Shown piece after piece: positions 41,401 through 53,400 of a stretch of DNA of 64,000 bases. The DNA comes from Nipponacmea schrenckii (Eukaryota > Mollusca > Gastropoda > Lottiidae). The position numbers and the translations under genes are program-made. Position 1 is the stretch's first letter, and every line of letters starts with the position of its first letter. The notes beneath the pieces are model-generated. The model was not told the origin of the DNA. It saw nothing but the letters and a program-made list of their open reading frames with translations, and ran no database searches. The stretch is taken from the NCBI GenBank assembly GCA_030562195.1, contig CM060202.1:15066001-15130000 (forward strand). The letters are read 5' to 3'.

Positions 41401-44400
41401 GTCATAGAGATCAGTCGTATCACAGCACTTATCCGTCCCAGGTTCGGTATAGGTGAACTTAAATAATCTCTATTTCATTTTCTCTTTTGACATTGTATCA
41501 TTTATATAAAACATCACAGAAGAATTAAATGATATTTTAATCTTCCAATATGTAAGGCAATTTCCGTTGGATATTAACAGGGATTTTTACGTTATCCTTT
41601 ATGGCTCTGGAAAAGGCCTTGAGTAGGAAGATCTCAATAGTTTACAATTTCCTGGAAACTCATATAAAATCGAATTCATAAGCAAGTATTAGCTGTTTAC
41701 GTTTTTATATTTCATACTCTCCGTTAAGTCAAGGCCGAGGTGTAGCTGCGGTAAATCAAGCAAGTGTCTCGCTTTTGAAACTGTTACCTAACATCAGTAG
41801 TGTCATTGTTTTCTATTGGTATCTTAAATTAGGACTAAATGATGTTTCTTGAGCTTGAGGGCCGACCAAGGAAATTCTCTTCGTAATAAGATTAATTACT
41901 AGATAATTAGGAACTTGTAATAAGACATACTGGTTTTTTCCGGTCATTAGAACATCTCTACATCGAATATGAATAAATGAAAATAAGGCAACCAATCTTT
42001 ATTTTTTAATTTTCTTACATTATGTTATTACCGACAATTTTTATAAAATAGAGTATGTTCTACCCAATACTTGCCAGTCATTATCTCTTTAGACATTTTA
42101 GGGAAAAAACGGGTATTAACGGATTAGGAAGGACAATTTGCAAAACTAAATTATGAACCTTTGCCCTGGTGAAATATGAATATATGCGATGTATATTATG
42201 TATATCTCAAACAGATTTGTTTCTAGATTACTAGTTGTATCCCTGTAAACTTCACATCGTCTTGAGATACTATTTATCCCAATATTAAAGTAATACCCCA
42301 AGCCCAATAATGTCTAAAAATCAACCCAACGTCTAGTTTTTTACCATAGCTAAACCCTGCCCTAGAACTTGTTGAGGGTTTGGTGGCTCTTTAAATATCC
42401 ATCTGAGTGGATCTATGTGTTATTTGCTCCTGTGTTCTATTTATTTATATAAGTAATTACATTATAAGCATTTCTTTGTATGTGGCGCCTTGAAGAGCTG
42501 TTATGTGTCAATGAGTAGGTTATAAATAGTCAGGGCTATAAAATAAATTAGGTTGAAGAAGCTATATTTCTCAATAAAGTTAAGGTTTTAATCTTGATTT
42601 CTGTCGTCTTAACCTATACTCTATAATTTCCGCAGCAGATGTAAGACCGGGAAAAATATTTAAAAGAAATTTCCTGAAGGAAAATTATCACCTTTTTCAA
42701 TAATGAAACTACCTGACGTGGGCTTCCGGAATTATACAACCCACTTTTCTTTTGTGACAGTCTTTCCTCGATTATTGTAACAACTTAGATTCTCGAAGAA
42801 CTGATACCAATGATCCTTATGCAAACCTCTTGATCCTAATCTTTCCCTGCGAATCTTGCAATGCATAGATTCTTTTTCAACGATTGGACGATGACATTAA
42901 TGTGGCTTAATTTAAGCCGGTAAGATAAGCTTAAAAACGAAAAAAGTAGACGATGCAACAATGCTTTCTATTTGAACACGCTGCATTTCCATCTGCATTA
43001 GCTTAATCAGGCACATGAAGGAGAATTTAAAAGTCCTTTTACTTCATTTATAAAGTGGAATTTTGATTGACTACATCAAATATATTCTGGCGGTTACTTT
43101 CAATCCTAAATATTAATTATAGAACTGGAGTTCTTGAATATATTTATATATTGAATATGCTTTTTAAACTATGACTTTTTTATTTTCATAATGCATACTA
43201 CATGATATAATATCACTATGTCAAATTTACATTATATACATTTATAAGGAATAATAACTGAACAGCAAATATCAAATATCAGAACATACTATCTGCCTGC
43301 TTAAATATACTTAAAAGTTCAATCTTAACAATTGACTATTATTATTTTCACAAAACATACTAAACATATTACTAAATTAAATGTGCAGTATAGATTATGA
43401 TAAAGGGTAAAATAACAACTGAATTGCAAATAGTATTGTAGATTATGTACAAAGATTTATTGTTTAACTTGACCTCGTTCTTAAATAAACAACTCTAATT
43501 TCATTTCAGTATTCACAGCGCTAGCATTATGTTAATAACAATCTATGTTTCATAGAGTCAACTTGACAACTTCAATATAGAGGTGCATTACCCAACACAT
43601 CTACCCTACCTGTTTCTAGACGAGTTATGTTACATTTAATGGGAGTTGAGCGCGATCCATTTTGAGATCTCTATACTCATCTAACAAATCTAACGTTTTG
43701 TTTGGTTCCTTACAAAGCCGAGCAAATCCCTCGACATGTATTATCGTACTGTGTGAGGCACGGGATATAGAAGAACAGCCTGTCACATCCGTATATCGTA
43801 TACATGTAACTGAGAAACTAGGGGGGTCGAAATTGTCGCCCTAAGAAAAGCACAAATGTGGTTATATAAATGTTTTTTCTCTTGTTTAGTTCATAGTGCG
43901 AAAGCTTCTCTTGAAGGGTTATATTCGTCATAAATATTCCGGCGAATGGCGCTAGAAAATGACGATAAGATTGAATTGACCAAAAAGAGGACCAGAACAG
44001 TGAGAAGTCAAGAGGGTATCTTTGACGTACTAGAGAGACCTCCAGGACATTCTACAAGTTGCATTTTTTAGTATTTATAAACACCTTTTACTTTGCTTAT
44101 GATTTACTTATAATGATACAAGGTTGCTTAAACACCCGAAATAAACTATTTTGTAGATAATTTGGATATAAGAAATGATTTAGTATATAATATATACCCC
44201 ACAAGTCGTTTTCTCTGCGATCAATATGTATTATAAAGTACTTATTCTATATATGACTTACCTAGGTTGTTTACAATCGTTTACTTAACCTCAAATATTT
44301 AGGATTGTCACGATCGTCATATAAACAACCGAAATTAAATACTGGATTGAATGAGCACTTAATATCAAGAGAAATCAGAAACTGTGAGAAAACCAACAAT

Positions 44401-47400
44401 ATCAATAACGCTTCCAGTTAGTACTATCAATATCAGAAACAGCGAGAGATAGAATCAGCAATACTATCAATAATAACAGACAAAAACAGAATATTAGCGT
44501 TATTAAATAGGAAAGACATAAACAATCAGAGTCGTAGCGTTATCAAACAGAGCAGGCATATACAATCAGAAAATCAGTGTTATCAAAGAGGTAAAGCATA
44601 GTCAATCAGAGTAGTGGCGTTATCAAAGAGGACAAGCATATAAAATCAGAAAAGTAGTGTTATCAAAGAGAGCAGACATACACAATCATAGTAGCAGCTT
44701 TATCACAGAAAGGTGATATACACAATTAGAGTAGCAACTTTATCAACGAAAGCAGGAAGATACATTCAGAGTAGAGTAGTGGCGTTATCAAAGAGAGCAG
44801 ATATACACACTCAGAGTAGTATCGTTATCAAAGAGAGCAGATATACACAATTACAACAGACACAGCGAACAGACACAATCAAATCAGTAATATGATCTGA
44901 TACAACGAACAGACACAATCATATCAGTAATATGATCTGATACAAAGAACAGACACAATCAAATCTGTAACATGATCAGACATAAGGAACAGACACAACC
45001 AAATCAGTAACATGATCAGACATAAGGAACAGACACAATCAAATCTGATAAACTGGTGTTCTTAATATTCTTGAATGACATAAACACAAAAATGTTAACT
45101 AAACTTCTACCTGCAACTCTACCCTTAGGACCAAAAGCACAATTTTGATGTGTCAGTTGATTCATCGCGGGCCTTCTTCTTTACCAGTGGCATTCAATTT
45201 TGGTCAATGACTATTTTATTAGAAGATAATACTGAGTTATCTTTCATAGAAGTAAAAAAATAAAAGATTATTGTTTTATTTCAAAGGTCGTTCTCCTTAG
45301 CCAAAACAATCTGTGATTTATTTCTAAAAAAAAGACAAACAAACGAGAGAACTTTTATCTGGTGGTAAATCGACATTAAAGACAGTCTGTTAAAGGAGTT
45401 ATACTGCATAAATAATCTATTCTTGTTTACCCTTAAACTGTTTTAATTTAAATGTATTGACTGTTGTTTTTATGTATATTCTGTTGTTTATGTATGTTCT
45501 GTTGTCTATATGTATCAACTGTTGTCTATGTGTATTTTCTGTTGTTTTTATGTATCTTCTGTTGTTTATGTATCTTCTATTGTCTATATGTATCCACTGT
45601 TGTCTATATGTATTTTCTGTTGATTATATGTATTGTCTGTTTTTTTATGTGTATTTACTGTTGTCCATATGTATTTTCTGTTGTTAATATGTATTTCCTG
45701 TTGTTAATATGTATTTTCTGTTGTTAATATGTATTTCCTGTTGTTTTTATGTATTCTCTGTAGTTTATATGTATTCACTGTTGTCTATAAGTATCCACTG
45801 TTGTTTATACATATTTTCTGTTGTTTGTATTATTTACTTTAGTTTTTATGTATCTCCTGTTGTCCATATGTATTGACCGTTGTGTATATGCATCTTCTGT
45901 TGTCTAATGTATCCACTGCTGTCTATGTATTTTCTGTTGTTTATATGAATTTATGTTATCTATATGTATTCCCTGTTGTTTATATGTACTCGCTGTTGCC
46001 CATGTGCATTTTCTGTTGTCTATAAGTATCCACTGTTGTTTTTATGTATTTACTGTCTATGTCTATATGTATCCGCTGTTTTCTATGTTTATATTGTTGT
46101 TATTGCGTAATTTATATCTTGATCTTCATTCGTATTTTATTATATGGTATGCCTGTATACTTCATAATATATTTTGTTACGGTTTATTTAGTAGAGCTTG
46201 TGTTTGTACAGTGTACTTAAATACTTATATTAGAAAATAATTCTAACTGGAATATCGATCATCAAAATAATTAGTAAACGATATTAAAATACATTTGGGA
46301 TGTTTCCTTTAAGTAATGTTTACCAATAGATTTGCAGCTCATTACCAACAAATATATACTAACAATGACAGAAATGTTTCATAAATGTTCTACTGATTTC
46401 ATAACAAAAGATAGCTAGCCAAATTACTATTAGCGAATAACTCGAATATCTGTTGTTATACTTATTCTTTCTAATAGTTTAGTTAATTTACTGCATCGAA
46501 CAACTCTCTTCATACACTCTTTTTGAGAAATATAACTTGTACGCCGTCGTGCAAAAAAACCTTTGAAATCTGACGAAATTTGGAATTCAAATGTTCCCAT
46601 GTATGAATTCAGCATATAAATTGTGGAACAAGGTGACAAGAAAAATTTGTTTGCTGAATAACAAATTATTCTACATATAATATATGTATATGATTCAGAC
46701 AGAACCCAAAATTTTGGTTGCCAACCATATTTGCAATGATCTGACAAACTTTATTCAGCTAAATTAATGATTATCCATATTCTGTTTGTATAATATTACA
46801 TTATAGTAATATTATGCTCACAACAATGGTTCATTGTTATGTCACATGATTCAATGTTTTCATTCTGACCTCATTTATTTTCAACATTTTCTCGGTTTGT
46901 CAATATAATAGTCAAAGTAAATGTCTGTATTTGTTCTGGTAGATCATAGGTTAACGAGACTGGATACAGGATTTTCCTTAGCTAGCTGTTAGAATTTGCT
47001 TGCTCTCTATCCTAAAGGCCTGGGGTTCAATTCCAGCAATGGTCAAGATGAACTTTCGGATTTTTCATATCGGTTTCTCCCTTTGTAAGAGGAACTGACA
47101 GTGAAAAAGCGTCTAGTCGTTTCGACGGGCCATTAACCGAGGCCCCGTGTGCTACAAGCTGTGCACGTTAAAGATCCCTCGACAGTTAGTGTAGGCTAAT
47201 GCCACTGTCCTCGCAAAATTTCCTTCTCAATGCATGACATTGCCCGTCTTCATTAGCTCATTAGGTGCAGAAGAGTACAAACGCCATACTTCTTTCATTC
47301 ATTTCATTTCAATCATGATTAACTATACCCATACTAATAAATTTGTATCCTTGTAGCAAGGATTGTCGAAGACTATTACAGATTTCCAACATATAGATAG

Positions 47401-50400
47401 TTACTTCATCTTTCAAGTTCATTAATTTCCTAAACAGGATTGGACAGTTCTATTTTTAATGAAGTAAATGTAGCTCAAGTGTAAATCTTATTTTGTGCAT
47501 GTCAGTGTAATTAGAATTATGTTCTGATCAGTAATTGCTATAGCGTTTAGCTTCTAATTTACTAGAACCTGTCGTTGCGTTACATTACATTTCTGACACA
47601 TCTTGGTTTTTGCACCCAAACGCTTGTGTGGTATCTATTAGAGGGCTTAGCAAGAGCTTACTTCGGGTTAGGTTCAATTCTAAAGGTACATTACAGACTT
47701 TATAACGCTCCTGACATAAGACATTGCATTTATGTTCAAGGCAGTGGGATTGGGTTTAAAACAGCGGAAACAATTATTTATCCTTCTATAGAGCGTTCAA
47801 CAACAGGTCAAAATTATTCAATGATTCGTTTTAAATTTTTTTATATTTTCTACATAATTGCGATAGTTGTAAGCAAGTTAAAATTATAGGAATACTTGAA
47901 GAGACATATAGGATGTTGGAATAAATGCCTTACACACAGTTTGTATTTAATGTAAACGAAACATAACTAAAGTCAACAAGAACATGATAGGTATTAGATG
48001 CTAGATTTACCTGCAATTTTAACATTATTTATTTAAGATTCTCATTTCGTACTTCTTTTTCTTTCAAAACAAAATTAGAAATTCTAAAATAGATATTTTA
48101 TTTGTCTTATCTCGAGAAAGCCATGTTATTATTGTGATAGCACCACCATCCTTTCTAGATAACCCATTTGATTTAATGCAGGTTTAGTTACCAGGCTGTT
48201 TTTCCCTGCTATTTTACAGGAATAATTGAAGACTTTTATCAGAATATAATGTAGCAGTTCATATGCTATATTTCAATTTAATGCGACCAGTTAGTGTCAA
48301 ACATTTGAATACACTTTAGATAAGTTTAGTTTATGTGTGTGTCCATGTTTTAAAGTAGACCCATATACCTTTGCTTATCTTTCTTTAGATGTTTAATTTA
48401 CACTTTGGCAGAATTCGAGAACCGGATTTCATAAATTTTATCTTTATTTTTACATAAATTAATGGTGTAGGAAAAATTGCGCACCGATTCAAAGGCCATT
48501 TTAAATTTCCAGGCGTTGTACATCTCAAAGAGTCCACGCGTCCAATGAATGATTTTGAAGATTCAAGTTCACAATAATATCAAATTAAAACAATAAGCAA
48601 CACAATAGTGTTACCTCAACAATAGTAATATCTAATCGTCTATACCAGAGGTTTTATATCCTACGGGACAAAAAGATTTGCAGAGAATTATACCTAAGAG
48701 AAAGTCACCAAATAGAACAGATTGATAGTGGGAAGGGGGTAATGCAATATAATAACAATCTTCCTGGCCCTGTATTCTCGAAACGATTGTGTTCTAGGAT
48801 ACCCTAGAAACAGAAAAGTACAAGTTACAAGGAAGTTCTAGCGTTTCAAGAATCCGCCTGCCCTATTCCTTCAAAAGAATGAGGTAAGGGAATCGATGAT
48901 TTGTGTTGGACGCTTCTTGACGTTTAATCACAGAAATACTGCTATACTAAGTTGTCCATTAGGCCTACAAATAGTCCAACATTTTTTTATTGGCGACGTT
49001 AAGTAAACAACAACAAATGTATTATTTACAGTATGTAATTTACAATGTAAGTAAACTTGTCTGCAGTATCTCACAGCAATCTTTTTGAATTATTCAACCA
49101 TATGTTCACCGAACTTCAAATTTTACAACAATAATCATTTTAATTGCCATTTAGCTCATAAAAAATTACCGAAGAATCTTCAAATGTGCCAACAAAACAA
49201 CAATGAATCGTCTTTTCTTGACATTTTGTCTAAAAATCTAGAAATGCATGCATGCAGAATATTGGCTTCAGACCAAAAACGATCGATTACCGCGACACGA
49301 AAATGCAAAAAAACTTAAGTTAGATTGATGAGATTTGCGAGGGAACTCTATTAGAAATAAAATAGATAGTATTTAACAGTAACGTTCAAAATTGGAAATG
49401 TTTCGTGTCGTTTCTGCAGCTGCAAGACTTAAAGATTTACCGGTGCATTGAAAGCAATTTATATATTTAATGACACGACTTATTGCTTATTATAGCCTTG
49501 AAAATACAAGAAAATTGCTTTGAGTCATAGGAAGAAAAATCCAGCGCGTTCTGTTCGTAGTTTGAGTTTGATTGAAGATTGTTGATCAATTGATTTGCAC
49601 TCAACCGATCTTTCCTCGCCGCCTTATAAACAGTGTGGGGATAATTTCGTTTAACGATTCCAAGTCATTCCAAGTAACTAGTTGTCTGAGCATTGCGATG
49701 TTGTTAAACTGCTTTGAATGGATTCAAATGGATTCTTGTTCATGTAATAGTGACGCTATAATGTGACAGCCGCGTGCCACATGCAGGCGTCTGCAAAAAA
49801 ATGAATTTTAAGAGAAACTATATTCCCAACTACCAAAGCAATAGTAGTCCTACAAAACCATCTAACTGATCCAAATTCATCTACCAAGACTACCAACAAC
49901 TTCCTTGTCTGCAATACCATTATTAGACTTCTACCAACCAACCAACCAACCCAGAAGTTGAATATCATATTTTGATCAAAAAAACATCTAGAAATTTGGT
50001 ATATGAGAACAGCTAAAGAAACAACGTGTGGGTCCTCAAGTCCACGGGATTTTATTGACTGCTTGAATTATAAGCTGAACTCTTTTAAGTTCTTTTAATC
50101 TGCTCAAAGTCTGTTTGTGCAGTGAGATTTATCAACTTAGACCGCCGTGTAATCAGTTTGATGTAACTTTAAAAACTCTAGGCAACATTATATGATGTGT
50201 TTAACATATAACATGTTACAATTTAAAAGATAAATTTAGCAATTATTGCATTTGTTTACAGTCTGATATTTGAGTCATACAATCAGTTCCAACTTAGACT
50301 TTAGACATAAGTTGGGGTGTAATTTGGAGAGCTATGCCAAGAAGAGCTTTTTTTCCTTTATTCTGAAAAAAATAAAATTTATGCTTTTGGCAAACATTAT

Positions 50401-53400
50401 GCATAGTTCAGAACTTTATGTTTAAAGAACCTACCGTATGATTGAAAATTCAGTATACTTTGGGAAAATTCTTTTCCGAATTCAGAGCTTTGTGGTACAA
50501 AAAACCAAAGCAAAATTGGTGGCATATAGGACTCAGACCACAAAAACATTTTAATTATGCTAATGATTGTATATTTAGTCCGTTCTATTTTTAGAAATCC
50601 TCTTTCTCCGAATTTAGTCCGTTCTATTTTTAGAAATCCTTTTTCTCCCTTCTTTTGGGGATTTTTGCATGCCCACTTTGGACTAATTTTTGGTCTAGAT
50701 TTGAAATTTGATGTCTGAAATTGCATTTTCTTTCAGAATTTCTGAGGTAATGAGAAATTAAATTGGCGGAAGGTTATTTCTAAAAATATTGGTTTTGTGT
50801 GCAGTGACAGTCAAGCGGATGTTGATAAAATGTAGTGGTTTACTTTCATATTGTTTAGTTCATGGTCATGCTATATTGAAATTTTGTACAGAAACCAAGT
50901 ATTGGCCAGGCTTTTATGTGACATATAGGAAAGTTTCAACGAGATTTCTGGAAAAAGTTATGGAAGGTTGAATCTCCTGATTTAACATTGAAACAGCACT
51001 ATAGTCACTGATATCTACCGGCTTGTTGAAAACGATATTTATTTTTCTAGGATGTTTCGTTGTAAAGTTATCCAGGTGTAATATGTGTAGGGAACTGTAC
51101 TTTGATTTCAACCGCAGCCACGAAAGGAGGGAACATCTATAAGAGATTGCGGTTCAACGATGTGGCATTTTATTTGCATGTTGTATTAAAAATGTGTCCA
51201 CGCAAGAAATAATCTAATATCATTTTACAAATATTGACATACCCGCGAGTTACGTCTAGAACTATTTTGATTGTATTTCCTTTTAGTTAAACTGATATCT
51301 TTGCATTTTTATCATCTGCAGTCTTAAATAAATCATTCAGATTACGTAAAACGATTTCTGTGTTCTTCATTGTAGCTGATGTAAGAAAAACTATTTTATT
51401 AAAGGGTGGTCTGGAATTACAAACCGTTATAAATCTCGTATCTTATCAATGTACAACGCCTTATTACACACTCCCAAATGCTGTTAATCGTCTTCTAATC
51501 TCTTACATACAAACTATATTTCTTTGTGCAGAAAACATAAAAGAACAATTCCACCATTTTAATTCCCTTTTCGCTTGAGAGTTAAAAAAAACATTTCCGA
51601 GTGTTTGGAAGAGTTTTTGTCCCTGTTATGATGGAATTATTAGCACAACTTATGTAGACATACACCCCGTCAATATAGTATAGCATTAACCATTATTTGG
51701 GCTATATACGCTTATGTTACCATTATGTATCCTAATATTCTCGTGTTGTAAGCATTTCCCATTTTCAGTTGCAAGATAATAATTGAAATAAGCGGTTTAC
51801 TTCTTAATCTATCGATTTACCTCACAGAGTACAGAAAAAATATAATATGAATGTAAAGAATACTGTTGACTCACTTTATTCGTGAAAATGGTCAAATTTC
51901 CACCAGGCCCCGGGCATCACCGTTTTCCCATTGTCATTGGTTCATATATAGGCCTAACTTTATTGGAAATGGTATAATTATTTCTGAATGAAATTTTAGC
52001 CTATATGTAATGGAACAAAAAGAGCCATATTTCGCAGCTACAAAATACAAAACTCAGAGATCACAGTTCATAACTTTCGGGTATCAATCTGCTTGCAAGA
52101 AAGAAGGCCTTGGTAAAACATAGACTTGGTCTCTGACAGAAAGTAAACATATTAGAATAAAAACTAAGCCTAATTTTCAGACTAAACTTGGCGTTGGTAC
52201 AAAAATACATGACACTTCTCTAGTTTATCAAAAGGAAGCTCTCCAAGATCACAAAATTTCACAAAAATGTAGCCGCGATCACGCTGACAAGCTAATTTCG
52301 GTGCGTTTTGACTAAGTGAAGGGCAATAACTCAAATACAGTTCGTCAAAAAAATCGTCAATATCGAACTTGTTCAAGATTTCATCAATAATAATGAACAC
52401 ACGAAATTTTCACGCGTTTTGGCTAAGTCCACTTGTCCAAAATTTCATCAATATAAATGATCTCACCAAATTCATTCAAATCCACTGAAAACAGTGTTCA
52501 CAAGCCAATTACGACGCGTTTTGACTCTATCAGGGGCAATAACTCAAAAACGAAAACGGTTTATCGAAAAATCGTTAATATCAAAATTGTCCAAGATCTC
52601 ATCAATATAAATGATCACACCAAATTTTATTCAAATTCGATCAAAACTGTGTCTCTATCGCATTCATAAGCCAATTATGACGCGTTTGACTAAGTCAAGA
52701 GCAATAACTCGAAATCCGTTCATCGAAAATCGTCCAAGATCGCATCAATATTATTTATTACAGCAAATTCCAATCGACGTCTAGTAGATTAGCTTGATAA
52801 CTATTTTATACTACAGTTTCAAACTATTAGACCTCAGTCAGTGTATTTTCTGCATGTATGATTCTTAAGAATTAAAAACACATGGTTAATGAGTGATGTA
52901 TATTAATGCATATTTAAGTGGTTTTAATTGCAATGAAGATCTGGTTTTCATAGTTGCCATTGCCAGATACTAGTATTCTACACAAGTAACAATATAAAGT
53001 TTCAGATTCTACATGTATATGAATACCTCCACGGGATGCTTAACTATCTGTGTCCCAATACAACCCGTCATCTGGTTATGTACTATAAATTAATCGAAAT
53101 AAAATTGAGAGCACGTGTTTGGTTACCATATTTATATTCTATTTTCAGAGCAGAAATAAAATGTCGTAATTATCTGGAAGGCCAATTTCTTTCAATGAAA
53201 TTTGGAAAAAAACTGAAGCGAAATTTAAAGGGACTATCCAGTGAAATAATTGTTTATCCAGGTTGAGAAAGAATGACCTTCGGCCCGCATGGAAAAGTCA
53301 GTGGCCTTTACGCTATGCCCTCACGTTTTAATGTAACTATGAACATTACCTTTAAAAGAAGACACAGTGATGTATGGGTAACGCTAATGGATTTTGATGT

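Noticed and set aside
45457..45727. Hydrophobic Cys/Leu/Tyr-rich plus-strand frames of 76-95 aa
   Set aside because: By-product of the ~20-bp minisatellite; overlapping frames look alike and there is no gene context.
46956..47045. Possible tRNA gene
   Set aside because: Has A/B-box-like phrases but no proper cloverleaf or acceptor stem, and continues into a SINE body and tail.
47575..47889. 104-aa plus-strand frame after the SINE
   Set aside because: No family resemblance; hydrophobic AT-rich C-terminus; no promoter or splice evidence.
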